Below are positions 33,674 through 43,062 of a stretch of DNA of 64,000 nt, piece by piece. Origin of the DNA: Micromonospora sp. WMMD1155 (lineage in GTDB: Bacteria > Actinomycetota > Actinomycetes > Mycobacteriales > Micromonosporaceae); contig NZ_CP120742.1 in assembly GCF_029581275.1 (NCBI RefSeq), forward strand, positions 5,084,501 to 5,148,500, read 5' to 3'. A model generated the notes under the pieces. The model saw only the letters and a list, made by a program, of their open reading frames with translations, made no database searches and was not told the DNA's origin. A program made the position numbers and the translations under genes. Each line of letters starts with the position of its first letter. The first letter of the stretch is position 1.

Positions 33674-34324
33674 TCACTTCGCGGTGAGGGTGAGTTCGTC
33701 GATCAGCGCTCGCACGCGGGCGTCGATGTCGTCGCGGACGGTCCGAACGAAGGGCAGGTCCCTTCCGGCGGGGTCGGGGATGTCCCAGTCGAGGTAACGC
33801 TTGCCGGCGAGGACTGGGCAGGCGTCTCCGCAGCCCATGGTCACGATCACGTCACTCGCGCCGAGGACGTCCGGCGTCAGGGGCTTGGGGTACGCCCGGC
33901 CGATGTCGATGCCCCACTCGTCGAGCGCCTCGACGACGTTGTGGTCCAGCCCGCCCGCTGGGTGCGAACCCGCGCACCGCACGTGCACCCTGCCTTGCGC
34001 GTACCGGTCGGCGAGCGCGGTGGCGAGTTGGGAACGGCCGGCGTTGTAGGCGCAGAGGAACAGCACCTCGGGTACTGGTTTGTCGATGGTGCCGTCGACC
34101 TGCGCCAGGGCGGTGAGTCGTTCGGTGGCGAAGTTCTCCGTCAGGGCTGGCAGGTGGGTCTGGAGGCGGACGGTGCGGTGTAGGTACATGTAGGACTCGA
34201 AGACGTACCGTTCGACGGTCTCGGGGCCGAATACGCCGGTGAACCGGCTGGAGAGCCGCTTGGCGATCTGCCCGAGCACGTAGTCGACATCCCGAGTGTT
34301 CATTCCGTCGAACGGCCCGTCCAT
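33674..34324 (-). CDS. arsC: Arsenate reductase ArsC with N-terminal three-helix (DUF3562-like) domain
   Basis: 216 residues. Residues 1-75 form a helical domain (DVDYVLGQIAKRLSSRF ... YVFESYMYLHRTVRLQTHLP region). Residues 86-216 are an LMW-phosphatase-type ArsC with P-loop Cys91 (LFLCAYNAGRSQLA), Cys165 and Cys169 in CGDACP. Known: this Cys relay reduces arsenate with thioredoxin or mycothiol systems; the helical N-terminus is seen in many actinobacterial ArsC. ATG 34324 has AAGGA upstream. It is the last gene of arsR-acr3-arsC. Confidence 0.82.
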   Translation of the reverse strand: MDGPFDGMNTRDVDYVLGQIAKRLSSRFTGVFGPETVERYVFESYMYLHRTVRLQTHLPALTENFATERLTALAQVDGTIDKPVPEVLFLCAYNAGRSQLATALADRYAQGRVHVRCAGSHPAGGLDHNVVEALDEWGIDIGRAYPKPLTPDVLGASDVIVTMGCGDACPVLAGKRYLDWDIPDPAGRDLPFVRTVRDDIDARVRALIDELTLTAK

Positions 34325-34407
34325 CACGTTGTCCTTAGGGTGCAACCGCTGGTGGGTGAGGTGGGCTGATCGCGGCAGGGCCGCTGCCGGCAACTGCCTG
34401 CGCTCGG

Positions 34408-35484
34408 CTAGGCATGGGTGACCTGGGTGGGGAAGAACCGGCGGCGGGCGGCGAGGCTGACGTAGACGAGGGCGACCAGGACCGGTACCTCGATCAGTGG
34501 TCCGACGACTCCGGCGAGGGCCTGGCCGCTGGTGACGCCGAACACGCCGATCGCGACGGCGATGGCGAGTTCGAAGTTGTTGCCGGCGGCGGTGAAGGCG
34601 AGCGTGGTGGTGCGTTCGTAGTTCAGGCCGATCGCCCGGCCGATGGCGAACGAGCCGAACCACATGATCGCGAAGTAGGCGAGTAGGGGGAGCGCGATGC
34701 GGGCGACGTCCCAGGGTTGGGCGGTGATGGCGTCCCCCTGCAGGGCGAAGAGCAGCACGATGGTGAACAGCAGTCCGTACAGGGCGACCGGCCCGATGCG
34801 GGGCAGGAATTTCGCCTCGTACCAGTCGCGGCCCTTGGCGCGTTCGCCGAGTTTGCGGGTGAGGTAGCCCGCGGCGAGGGGGATGCCGAGGAAGACCAGG
34901 ACGCTGCCGGCGATGTCCCATCCGGAGACGGACAGTCCGGCCTGCTCCAGGCCGAGCCAGCCGGGCAGGACGGTGAGGTAGAACCAGCCGAGCAGGCCGA
35001 AGGCGAGGACCTGGAAGACGGAGTTGAGGGCGACCAGGACGGCGGCGGCTTCGCGGTCGCCGCAGGCGAGGTCGTTCCAGATGATGACCATGGCGATGCA
35101 GCGGGCGAGACCGACGATGATCAGGCCGGTGCGGTACGCGGGTTGGTCGGGCAGGAGCAGCCAGGCCAGGGCGAACATGACGGCGGGGCCGATGAGCCAG
35201 TTGATCACTAGGGAGGAGATCAGCAGGCGCCGGTCGGAGGTGACGGTGTCGAGGCGGTCGTAGCGGACTTTGGCCAGGACCGGGTACATCATGATCAGCA
35301 GACCGAGGGCGATGGGTACGGAGATCCCGCCGATCTTGACGTGGTCGAGGGCGTCGTCGAGCCCGGGGATCAGCCGGCCCAGGAGTAGTCCGGCGACCAT
35401 GGCGGCGCCGATCCATAGCGGCAGGAGCCGGTCCAGCGTCGAGAGCCGCGGTGTGGTGCTCGCCGGTGTGGCCAGTGTCGTCAT
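34408..35484 (-). CDS. arsB: ACR3 family arsenite efflux permease
   Basis: 358 residues with about ten membrane helices. Seen: the conserved Cys region VGLARCIAMVIIWNDLACGD and the later NNFELAIAVAIGVFGVTSGQAL and EVPVLVALVYV, which are signatures of Acr3. Known: exports As(III) (and Sb) using the proton gradient. Its start is adjacent to the ArsR stop (they overlap by four bases), and arsC lies 83 bases downstream, forming the operon arsR-acr3-arsC. SD GAGGAAC precedes the ATG. Confidence 0.9.
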   Translation of the reverse strand: MTTLATPASTTPRLSTLDRLLPLWIGAAMVAGLLLGRLIPGLDDALDHVKIGGISVPIALGLLIMMYPVLAKVRYDRLDTVTSDRRLLISSLVINWLIGPAVMFALAWLLLPDQPAYRTGLIIVGLARCIAMVIIWNDLACGDREAAAVLVALNSVFQVLAFGLLGWFYLTVLPGWLGLEQAGLSVSGWDIAGSVLVFLGIPLAAGYLTRKLGERAKGRDWYEAKFLPRIGPVALYGLLFTIVLLFALQGDAITAQPWDVARIALPLLAYFAIMWFGSFAIGRAIGLNYERTTTLAFTAAGNNFELAIAVAIGVFGVTSGQALAGVVGPLIEVPVLVALVYVSLAARRRFFPTQVTHA

Positions 35485-35840
35485 GTACCTGGTTCCTCTG
35501 TTGGTTCCTGGGGGGGTGCGTCCGGGCCGCAGGGCCGTCTGCCCTCGGCGCCGGTGGGCGCTTGGTCGGCGAGGGCGGTGATGCCCTGGCCGAGTGCGCG
35601 GACTGCTTCGGGGCGGAGCCGGTAGTAGGTCCAGTAGCGGTGACGTTCGGTCTCCACCAGACCTGCCTGGCGCAGTGCCCGCAGGTGGTGGCTGATCAGC
35701 GGCTGGGTGACCCCCAGGTCTTCGACCAGGTGGCACACGCACAGCTGCTCCCGCGCCAGTGCCTGCATGACCCGCCAACGCAGCGGGTCAGCCATCGCCC
35801 GGAGTGCCGTGAGCTGAGCTTCATCCGTATCAACTCTCAT
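35481..35840 (-). CDS. arsR: ArsR family As(III)-responsive repressor
   Basis: 119 residues. Core ALRAMADPLRWRVMQALAR; Cys34 and Cys36 in EQLCVCHLVEDL fit the alpha-3 CxC As(III) site; recognition helix QPLISHHLRALRQ. Known: ArsR dissociates when As(III) binds. It overlaps acr3 by four bases. Upstream, AATCC-10-GGATT (35848-35867) may be its operator. Confidence 0.88.
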   Translation of the reverse strand: MRVDTDEAQLTALRAMADPLRWRVMQALAREQLCVCHLVEDLGVTQPLISHHLRALRQAGLVETERHRYWTYYRLRPEAVRALGQGITALADQAPTGAEGRRPCGPDAPPQEPTEEPGT

Positions 35841-35847
35841 TGAATTA

Positions 35848-35867
35848 AATCCTGGCTGATATGGATT
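35848..35867 (-). promoter_or_regulatory. Candidate ArsR operator
   Basis: AATCC (35848-35852) and GGATT (35863-35867), 10 bases apart, lie just upstream of the arsR start in an AT-rich patch containing TGAATTAAAT. Position is right for autoregulation. Confidence 0.4.
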
Positions 35868-35923
35868 CGATCGTCAAGCTGCGGGCGGTGCTGAGTGAAC
35901 GATTCGCGATCGTGAAATTTGAT

Positions 35924-35945
35924 GTCCATGTCGCGTTCATCCGCT
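35924..35945 (+). promoter_or_regulatory. Weak PHO box-like direct repeats before phoX
   Basis: GTCCATGTCGC (35924-35934) and GTTCATCCGCT (35935-35945) are 11-base units with partial agreement to the actinobacterial PHO unit GTTCACC. They lie about 97 bases before the phoX start, a position consistent with PhoP activation, but agreement is weak. Confidence 0.3.
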
Positions 35946-36041
35946 GGAGGTTGGTTCGTCGCCTCGGAGTTCGCTGGCGGTCTATCTGACCTTCCTAGCG
36001 TCCGCAGGTGTCCGTAGCTCCGATCTTCCCTGGGAGGACCG

Positions 36042-38141
36042 ATGACGGCCTCGCCCCGTCCACCTCGTTTGCTGCCGCTACTGCCCGGTCACGGCGGTCG
36101 CAGTTCGATGACCTGCCTGTACCGCTGCGGGAACGCCTGCTCGCACCCGGCACCCAATAACTCGGACAATCCGTACTTTGCTGACGTGGTCAACGCTGAG
36201 GTGTCTCGTCGCGGCCTGCTGCGCGCCGGTTCCCTCGGCGCCCTGGTCATCGGCGTCGGCGCCGCTGCTCTGGCCACCGATGCCGCGCCGGCGGAGGCCG
36301 TGGCCCCGGCGGGCCATACCGGGCCCCGCCCACCGATCAACAACGCAGGGCTGACGTTCAAGCCAATCCCGCCCAACACCCTGGACACCGTCGTCGTGCC
36401 CAACGGCTACGACAACGCGGTCATCCTCCGGTGGGGCGACCCGGTCGTGCCGGGAGCGCCGGCCTTCCGGGCCGATCGGCAGAGCGCCGCGGCGCAGGCC
36501 AAGCAGTTCGGCTACAACAACGACTGGCTCGTGACCCTGCCGCTGGACCGGCATGGCCGCCGGGCGCTGCTGGTGGTCAACCACGAGTACACCAACGAGA
36601 ACCTGATGTTCCCCGGCTACACCACCCCGGAGGCGCTGACGGTGGAGCAGGTCAGGGTGGCGATGGCCGCCCACGGGCTCAGTGTGGTGGAGATCGAGCG
36701 GGTTGGTGACACCGGGCGGTGGGCGCCGGTGGCCCGCGGGACACGGCGTTGGAACCGGCGGGTGACCGCCAGCACGCCGATGCGCTTCACCGGCCCCGCT
36801 GCCGGCTCGGCGTTGCTACGTACCACGGCCGACCCATCCGGCACCACGGTGCTCGGCTCGTTGAACAACTGTGCCGGCGGGCTCACCCCGTGGGGCACGA
36901 TCCTGTCCGGGGAGGAGAACTTCAACCAGTACTTCGTCGGCGGCGACGCCGTCCCCGCCGGGGCCAAGCCTGCCCTGACCCGCTACGGCATCGACACCGT
37001 CAACCGCTACCCGTCGGGGTCGCGCAAGTGGGAGCGTGCCGACGCCCGGTTCGACCTGAGCGCCCACCCGAACGAGGCCAACCGGTTCGGTTGGATCCTG
37101 GAACTCGACCCGCATGACCCGCACTCCGCCCCGCGCAAACACACGGCGCTGGGTCGGTTCAAGCACGAGGGTGCGGAGATCATCCTCTCCCGCGACGGGC
37201 GGGTCGTGGCCTACATGGGCGACGACGAGCGGTTCGACTACCTGTACAAGTTCGTCTCGGACAAGAAGATGCGCCGGGGCGACAAGCCCTTCGACCGGGC
37301 ACACAACATGACCCTGCTGGAGTCGGGGACGTTGTACGCCGCATCCTTCGGTTTCACCTCCGGGCCGGAGATCGACGGCTCGGGCACGTTGCCCGCCGAC
37401 GGGGCGTTCAACGGCACCGGACGGTGGATCCCCCTCGCCCGGGGCCGGCAGTCCCTGGTCCCCGGCATGAGCGTCGAGCAGGTCCTCATCTACACCCGAC
37501 TGGCCGCCGACGCGGTCGGTGCCACGAAGATGGACCGCCCCGAGGATGTGGCGCCGAACCTGCGCACCGGCAAGGTGTACGCCGCGTTGACCAACAACAC
37601 CCGCCGTGGTGCTGCCGGGCAACCGGCCGCTGACGAGGTCAACCCCCGATCGAACAACCGACACGGCCACATCCTGGAGATCACTGAGGACGGCGGCGAC
37701 AACGCGTCGACCACGTTCACCTGGGCGATTCCGATCGTGTGCGGCGATCCGGCCGATCCGTCGACGTACTTCGCCGGTTACGACAAGACCAAGGTCAGCC
37801 CAATTTCCTGCCCCGACAACCTCGACTTCGACGCCCACGGCAACCTGTGGGTCTCCACCGACGGCAACGCGCTCGGCTCCAACGACGGCCTGTTCGCCGT
37901 GCCCCTCGACGGCCCCGAACGCGGACACGTGAAGCAGTTCCTCACCGTCCCGGTCGGTGCGGAGCAAGCGTCCGCGTCCCTGAGTGAGGACAATCGCACC
38001 GCGTTCGTCTCCATCCAGCACCCCGGCGAAATCGATGGTGCGAGCATGGACAACCCCGCCTCCACCTGGCCAGATGGCGACTACGCCCGTCCAGCCGTGA
38101 TCAGCGTCTGGCACGCCGACGGGCGGCAGATCGGCGCCTGA
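36042..38141 (+). CDS. phoX: PhoX-type secreted alkaline phosphatase (DUF839)
   Basis: 699 residues. The Tat motif SRRGLL at 55-60 followed by a hydrophobic core and AEA cleavage region; N-terminal CLYRCGNAC is typical of PhoX. Conserved blocks: GNNCAGG-like LNNCAGGLTPWGTILSGEENFNQYF, EPN-like WILELDPHDP, KHTALGRFKHEGAE, DDERFDYLYKFVS. Known: PhoX enzymes are Ca/Fe-dependent phosphatases induced by phosphate starvation. SD GGGAGGACCG precedes ATG. The pst operon with PHO boxes follows, supporting joint regulation. Confidence 0.88.
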   Translation: MTASPRPPRLLPLLPGHGGRSSMTCLYRCGNACSHPAPNNSDNPYFADVVNAEVSRRGLLRAGSLGALVIGVGAAALATDAAPAEAVAPAGHTGPRPPINNAGLTFKPIPPNTLDTVVVPNGYDNAVILRWGDPVVPGAPAFRADRQSAAAQAKQFGYNNDWLVTLPLDRHGRRALLVVNHEYTNENLMFPGYTTPEALTVEQVRVAMAAHGLSVVEIERVGDTGRWAPVARGTRRWNRRVTASTPMRFTGPAAGSALLRTTADPSGTTVLGSLNNCAGGLTPWGTILSGEENFNQYFVGGDAVPAGAKPALTRYGIDTVNRYPSGSRKWERADARFDLSAHPNEANRFGWILELDPHDPHSAPRKHTALGRFKHEGAEIILSRDGRVVAYMGDDERFDYLYKFVSDKKMRRGDKPFDRAHNMTLLESGTLYAASFGFTSGPEIDGSGTLPADGAFNGTGRWIPLARGRQSLVPGMSVEQVLIYTRLAADAVGATKMDRPEDVAPNLRTGKVYAALTNNTRRGAAGQPAADEVNPRSNNRHGHILEITEDGGDNASTTFTWAIPIVCGDPADPSTYFAGYDKTKVSPISCPDNLDFDAHGNLWVSTDGNALGSNDGLFAVPLDGPERGHVKQFLTVPVGAEQASASLSEDNRTAFVSIQHPGEIDGASMDNPASTWPDGDYARPAVISVWHADGRQIGA

Positions 38142-38154
38142 ACCCCTCACCTAA

Positions 38155-38189
38155 GCGGGCGCCCGGACCGTGATGGTCCGGGCGCCCGC
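38155..38189 (+). terminator. Strong terminator hairpin after phoX
   Basis: A perfect 15-bp stem GCGGGCGCCCGGACC (38155-38169) with 5-base loop and its complement (38175-38189). It is 14 bases after the stop of phoX. Confidence 0.85.
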
Positions 38190-38256
38190 CATGCGCGCCC
38201 GTGCGCGTCCACCCCCGAAGGTCAGCGCTCTTGGGCGCCATCCGCACACGGCGCGA

Positions 38257-38356
38257 GTGAACGAAAAGTGAACGACAAGGGAATCGATGCGGAGCCTCAG
38301 GCCTCCTGGCAAGGGGAAATAAACACTCGCTTATGTTCAGCTCTCGTTCACCTAGT
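38257..38356 (+). promoter_or_regulatory. PHO boxes upstream of pstS
   Basis: Two pairs of 11-base direct repeats: GTGAACGAAAA and GTGAACGACAA (38257-38278) and GTTCAGCTCTC and GTTCACCTAGT (38335-38356). The units match the actinobacterial PhoP-binding GTTCACC / GGTGAAC pattern on both strands. They lie 110-210 bases before pstS, as expected for PhoR-PhoP control. Confidence 0.8.
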
Positions 38357-38466
38357 CGACGATGTGCGATCACATAAGCAATCTTTTATGAGCTCGTCGG
38401 TGGAAGGTAGCCGACCCCGAACGAGCACCGGCGATACCTCGCCGGCCTGTCTGAAGAGGACGAATT

Positions 38467-39429
38467 GTGATCAAGACGGTGCGTGGGCTGGGCCTGGCGT
38501 CAGTCGCGCTGGTCCTGACGGTCGGTCTGGCTGCCTGTGGCGGCGACAACGATGGTGGCACCGGGACCGGTGCCGCGGCTGAGCTGTCCGGCGACGTGAA
38601 GGTCGACGGGTCGAGCACGGTCGGTCCGCTGAGCAAGGCCGCGGCCGAGCTGTTCGCCGACGAGCAGGCCAAGGTGAACGTCACGGTGGGCATCTCCGGC
38701 ACCGGGGGTGGGTTCAAGAAGTTCTGCAACGGCGAGACCGACATCTCTGATGCCTCTCGCCCGATCAAGGACACCGAGAAGGCCGAGTGCGAGAAGAACG
38801 GCGTCAAGTTCGTCGAGCTGATCGTGGCCAACGACGCGCTGTCGGTGGTGGCCAGCAAGGACAACACCTTTGCTGACTGCCTGACGGTGCCGCAGCTCAA
38901 GGCGATCTGGGAGCCCGGCTCGAAGGTCAACAACTGGAACCAGGTCGACCCGAAGTTCCCGAACGAGCCGCTCAAGCTGTTCGGCGCGGGCACCGACTCC
39001 GGCACCTTCGACTACTGGACCGCCGCGATCAACGGTAAGGAGAAGGCGCACCGCACCGACTACACCCCGACCGAGGACGACAACGTCACCGTGCAGGGGG
39101 TGAGCGGCTCCAAGGGCGGGCTGGGTTACTTCGGGTTCACCTACTACGAGGAGAACGCGAACAAGCTGAAGCTTCTCAAGGTGGACGGTGGCGCCGGTTG
39201 CGTCGAGCCGAGCGTGGCCACCGCGCAGGACGGCAGCTACAAGCCGCTGTCCCGGCCGCTGTTCATCTACGTCTCCGACAAGGGCATCGCCAAGGAGCAG
39301 GTCAAGGCCTTCGTCGACTTCTACATCAAGAGCATCGATGAGGTCGTCAAGGAAGCCAAGTACGTGCCGCTGACCGCTGCCCAGAAGGAGACCCTGAAGT
39401 CCGAGTTCGCGACCCTGACGAAGGGCTGA
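38467..39429 (+). CDS. pstS: Phosphate-binding lipoprotein PstS
   Basis: 320 residues. Lipobox LAAC with Cys24, then the phosphate-binding fold DGSSTVGPLSKAA, ISGTGGGFKKFCNGETDISDASRPI, GAGTDSGTFDYW. Known: PstS delivers phosphate to PstCA-B. GTG 38467 follows AGAGGACG. First gene of pstSCAB, with PHO boxes upstream. Confidence 0.93.
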   Translation: MIKTVRGLGLASVALVLTVGLAACGGDNDGGTGTGAAAELSGDVKVDGSSTVGPLSKAAAELFADEQAKVNVTVGISGTGGGFKKFCNGETDISDASRPIKDTEKAECEKNGVKFVELIVANDALSVVASKDNTFADCLTVPQLKAIWEPGSKVNNWNQVDPKFPNEPLKLFGAGTDSGTFDYWTAAINGKEKAHRTDYTPTEDDNVTVQGVSGSKGGLGYFGFTYYEENANKLKLLKVDGGAGCVEPSVATAQDGSYKPLSRPLFIYVSDKGIAKEQVKAFVDFYIKSIDEVVKEAKYVPLTAAQKETLKSEFATLTKG

Positions 39430-39437
39430 GCGGGCTC

Positions 39438-40382
39438 GTGGCGGTCATCACCCCCGGAGCCCCCGTCCCCGCCGCCTCTGTGCGGCGGGGACGCCGCCGG
39501 CCCGGCGAACGCATCATCGAAGGGTTTCTCGTCCTCGCCGCGGTGGTCTCCATCGCGACGACCATCGGCATCATCGTCTCGCTGCTGTTTCCCACCGTGG
39601 AGTTCTTCGGCGAGGTCAGCATCATCGAGTTCGTCACCGGCACGCAGTGGACCCCGCTGTTCTCGATCAAGCAGTACGGGGTGCTGCCCCTGCTGGTCGG
39701 CACGCTCTGGGTGACGCTCATCGCGACAGTCATCGCGGTGCCGCTGGGCATTGGGGCGGCGATCTACCTGTCCGAGTACGCCCGACCCAGCACCCGCAAG
39801 CTCCTCAAGCCGATCCTCGAGGTCCTCGCCGGCATCCCGACCGTGGTGTACGGGTTCTTCGCCCTGACCTTCCTCAACCCCATCCTGATCGACCTGTGGC
39901 CCAGCGACGACAAACCGGAGTTCCAGAACCTCCTGGTCGCCGGCATCGCCATGGGCATCATGATCGTGCCCACCGTGGCCAGCCTGGCCGAGGACGCGAT
40001 GAGCGCCGTGCCGCACAGCCTGCGCGAAGGCGCCTACGCCCTGGCATCCACGAAGATGCAGGTCGCCACCCGCGTCGTCGTGCCCGGGGCGTTGTCGGGG
40101 ATCGTCGCCGCGATCGTGCTGGGGGTGTCCCGGGCACTCGGGGAGACGATGATCGTGACCATCGCCGCCGGGTTGAAAACAGCGGGCATCCCGTGGTCGC
40201 CCATCGACGGCGCCGCGACCATGACGAGCTACATCGCCGGCGCCGCCCAAGGCGACCTGCCAGTGAACTCCCTCGACTACCTGACGATCTTCGCGGTGGG
40301 CACCACGTTGTTCCTGTTCACCTTCGCCCTCAACGCCCTGTCCATCCGGCTGGTCCGCAAGTTCCGGGAGGTGTACGAATGA
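39438..40382 (+). CDS. pstC: Phosphate ABC transporter permease PstC
   Basis: 314 residues with about six helices. The EAA-like cytoplasmic loop and ATSPLRL-type permease signature are visible at EGAYALASTKMQVATRVVVPGALSGIVAAIVLGVSRALGET (region only). GTG 39438 is 9 bases after the pstS stop, and the end overlaps pstA by four bases. Confidence 0.92.
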   Translation: MAVITPGAPVPAASVRRGRRRPGERIIEGFLVLAAVVSIATTIGIIVSLLFPTVEFFGEVSIIEFVTGTQWTPLFSIKQYGVLPLLVGTLWVTLIATVIAVPLGIGAAIYLSEYARPSTRKLLKPILEVLAGIPTVVYGFFALTFLNPILIDLWPSDDKPEFQNLLVAGIAMGIMIVPTVASLAEDAMSAVPHSLREGAYALASTKMQVATRVVVPGALSGIVAAIVLGVSRALGETMIVTIAAGLKTAGIPWSPIDGAATMTSYIAGAAQGDLPVNSLDYLTIFAVGTTLFLFTFALNALSIRLVRKFREVYE

Positions 40383-41299
40383 GTGCGACGTCCACGCCAC
40401 CTGCCTCCCACGCGGCGAGCGCGCGCCACCGGCCGTCGCTGAGCCAGCGGCGATCCCGCCCAGGCGAGGTGCTGTTCAAGCTCGCGTTGCAGTTCTGCCT
40501 GCTGGTCGCGTTCGCGTTCCTGGTCGCGTTGATCGCCTTCGCGGTCATCAAGGGCTGGAATCGGCTCGACCCACGCCTGTGGCAGGAAATGCCCACCGGC
40601 GCCGCCTCCCGGGCCGCCCGCGCCGGCGTCCAGTCGGCGATCACCGGCACGCTCTGGGTCATCGGCCTGACCGCCGCGATGTGCCTGCCGATCGGCATCG
40701 CCTCGGCGATCTATCTGGAGGAGTACGCCGACAACACCCGCTGGTACAACCGGCTGCTGGAACTCAACATCCAGAACCTCGCCGGGGTTCCGTCGATCGT
40801 GTTCGGCATCCTCGGCCTCGGACTGATCGCCCGGGTGATCGGTCTCGGGTTCACCGTCATCACCGCCGCGATCGTGCTGTCCCTGCTCGTCCTGCCGGTC
40901 GTCATCATCGCCAGCCGGGAAGCGCTGCGCGCGGTACCCCGCTCGATCCGGCAAGCCTCCTACGCCCTCGGCGCGACCAGATGGCAGACCACCTGGCGGC
41001 AGGTCCTACCCGCCGCCGTCCCCGGCATGTCCACCGGCGCGATCCTCGCCCTGTCGCGAGCCCTGGGGGAGGCGGCCCCGCTGATCCTGCTCGGCGCGGT
41101 CACCTTCATCCGGTTCAACCCCGACAGCCTCCTGTCGACGTACACCACCCTGCCCATCCAGATCTACAACCTGATCAAGGAGCCGCAGGCCGAGTTCCAG
41201 GAGCTCGCCGCCGCGGCGATCGTGCTGCTGCTGGTCATCCTCCTCGCGCTGAACTCCGCCGCGATCCTCATCCGCAACAAGTTCCAGAAGCGCTGGTAG
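40379..41299 (+). CDS. pstA: Phosphate ABC transporter permease PstA
   Basis: 306 residues, about six helices; conserved permease loop EALRAVPRSIRQASYALGATRWQTTWRQVLPAAVPGMSTGAILALSRALGEAAP (region). ATG 40379 overlaps the pstC stop by four bases (ATGA). Known: forms the membrane channel with PstC. Confidence 0.92.
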   Translation: MSATSTPPASHAASARHRPSLSQRRSRPGEVLFKLALQFCLLVAFAFLVALIAFAVIKGWNRLDPRLWQEMPTGAASRAARAGVQSAITGTLWVIGLTAAMCLPIGIASAIYLEEYADNTRWYNRLLELNIQNLAGVPSIVFGILGLGLIARVIGLGFTVITAAIVLSLLVLPVVIIASREALRAVPRSIRQASYALGATRWQTTWRQVLPAAVPGMSTGAILALSRALGEAAPLILLGAVTFIRFNPDSLLSTYTTLPIQIYNLIKEPQAEFQELAAAAIVLLLVILLALNSAAILIRNKFQKRW

Positions 41300-41344
41300 T
41301 AGGCCACCCCCACTGTGAGCGATCCGAACCGAAAGGCCCCCCAC

Positions 41345-42220
41345 GTGACCGACACCGTGAGCAGCACCCGCCCCGCACCGCCACCCCCGGTGGCGCTGGT
41401 CAACCCCGCCAACCGCAACGAAGAAGCACCCCGCGGCGGCGACGACCAGGTCCTGCGCCTGGAGGACGTCAGCATCTTCTACGGCGACTACCAGGCCGTC
41501 CGAGGCGTCGATATGGCCATCGGCCGGCACCAGATCACCGCCCTGATCGGCCCCTCCGGGTGCGGCAAGTCCACCGTGCTGCGCTCGCTCAACCGGATGA
41601 ACGACCTCATCCCCGACGCCCGCGTCGCCGGGCGGGTCACCTACCACGGCGAAGACCTCTACGCCCGCGAGGTCGACCCCATCGAGGTCCGCCGCCGTAT
41701 CGGCATGGTGTTCCAGAAACCCAACCCGTTCCCCAAGTCGATCTACGACAACATCGCCTACGGTCCCCGCGTCACGGGCATGAAGGTGTCCAACATGGAC
41801 GACCTGGTGGAGAAGGCCCTGCGCCGCGCCGCCCTGTGGGACGAGGTCAAGGACAAGCTGAAGCAGTCGGCGCTCGCCCTGTCCGGTGGGCAGCAGCAAC
41901 GGCTGTGCATCGCCCGCACCATCGCGGTAAGCCCCGAGGTCATCCTGATGGACGAGCCGTGCTCGGCTCTCGACCCGATCGCCACCAGCAAGATCGAAGA
42001 CTTGATGTTCGAGCTGAGCCGCGACTACACCATCGTCATCGTGACCCACAACATGCAGCAGGCCGCCCGGGTCTCGCACCGCACCGCGTTCTTCACCGCC
42101 GAGGTTGATGAGCAGGGCGAGCGACACGGCCGGCTCATCGAGTACGACACCACCAACAAGATCTTCACCAACCCTGCCCAGAAGCGCACCGAGGAATACA
42201 TCACCGGCCGATTCGGCTGA
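41345..42220 (+). CDS. pstB: Phosphate ABC transporter ATP-binding protein PstB
   Basis: 291 residues. Walker [10 protein letters not shown], signature LSGGQQQR, Walker [14 protein letters not shown] and H-loop [12 protein letters not shown] 41345 has GAAAGG upstream and was chosen over GTG 41315. Known: powers PstSCA phosphate uptake. Confidence 0.93.
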   Translation: MTDTVSSTRPAPPPPVALVNPANRNEEAPRGGDDQVLRLEDVSIFYGDYQAVRGVDMAIGRHQITALIGPSGCGKSTVLRSLNRMNDLIPDARVAGRVTYHGEDLYAREVDPIEVRRRIGMVFQKPNPFPKSIYDNIAYGPRVTGMKVSNMDDLVEKALRRAALWDEVKDKLKQSALALSGGQQQRLCIARTIAVSPEVILMDEPCSALDPIATSKIEDLMFELSRDYTIVIVTHNMQQAARVSHRTAFFTAEVDEQGERHGRLIEYDTTNKIFTNPAQKRTEEYITGRFG

Positions 42221-42250
42221 CCCGCCCAATCACGTCAGCGAAGGCCAACA

Positions 42251-42985
42251 ATGCAGCCCGATGCCATCGAGACGCCGCGGTGCCAACCCATGACACCGCA
42301 GACCACCAGGACCCGATTCCTGCTCCTGGTCCTCGACCCCGACACCAGCACGGCCAACGCCCTCGCCGAGCAGTTGCAGGAGCGGCAGATCGACGTCGTC
42401 GTCACCGGTGACCCGGCCGACGCCCTGCTGCAGGCCGGCGCGCTGCTGCCCGACGCCGTCCTCACCGCCACCGACGTGCCGCCCATGCGCGGCTCGGCCA
42501 TCGCGCGTGCCCTGCACACCCGCGCCTGCATTCCCACCCTCGTCGGGGTGGGAGAGCACGATGGCATGGAGGGCAGCCTCGCCCTCGCCGCAGGCGCCAC
42601 CGCCTGCGTCGCCCGACCGTATCGAGTCACGGAGATTCTGCCGATGCTGCGCGCGATCTCCCCGGACACCGCGGCGGACTTCCAGGTCGCCGTCGAGGCC
42701 GGTGCGCTGCGGCTAGACCCGGCCGCACACGAGGTCCGACTGGGCGGCAGCCGGATAGAACTGCCTATGCGGGAGTTCGAACTGCTGCACCTGCTCATGC
42801 TGCACGCCCGCCGGGTCGTCACCCGACACCAGATCAACCGGCTGCTCTGGAGCGGCGAAGGCGAGGCGTCCAACACCCTGAACGTGCACATTCGGCGCCT
42901 GCGGCGCCGGCTCGGCGATAACCTGCGGAAACCCTCGATCATCGTTTCCGTACGCGGAATGGGATACCGTCTCGATCCGCCGTAG
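42251..42985 (+). CDS. OmpR/PhoB-type winged-helix response regulator, atypical receiver
   Basis: 244 residues. Residues 20-140 are receiver-like: LLVLDPDTSTANALAEQLQE, VLTATDVPPMRGSAIA, TACVARPYRVTEIL. Residues 155-244 are an OmpR winged helix: LRLDPAAHEVRLGGSRIELPMREFELLHLL ... RVVTRHQINRLLW ... NVHIRRLRRRLGD (regions). The usual phospho-Asp context (LLDxxLP) and the K of VTKPF are altered (R in ARPYR), so phosphorylation may be lost. Immediately follows pstB; probably linked to phosphate control, but it is not PhoP. SD GAAGG precedes ATG. Confidence 0.78.
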   Translation: MQPDAIETPRCQPMTPQTTRTRFLLLVLDPDTSTANALAEQLQERQIDVVVTGDPADALLQAGALLPDAVLTATDVPPMRGSAIARALHTRACIPTLVGVGEHDGMEGSLALAAGATACVARPYRVTEILPMLRAISPDTAADFQVAVEAGALRLDPAAHEVRLGGSRIELPMREFELLHLLMLHARRVVTRHQINRLLWSGEGEASNTLNVHIRRLRRRLGDNLRKPSIIVSVRGMGYRLDPP

Positions 42986-43062
42986 CAGGCTCGTGATCGG
43001 CGTCACTTGCTGTTCACCTACCGGTCATTCGGCCCCTGAGCAGCACTTCCTAGACTCGGATC

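Noticed and set aside
33674..35416. Long 580-codon minus-strand frame covering arsC and acr3
   Set aside because: Only the last 216 codons (ArsC) are coding; the rest is the antisense-frame shadow of acr3.
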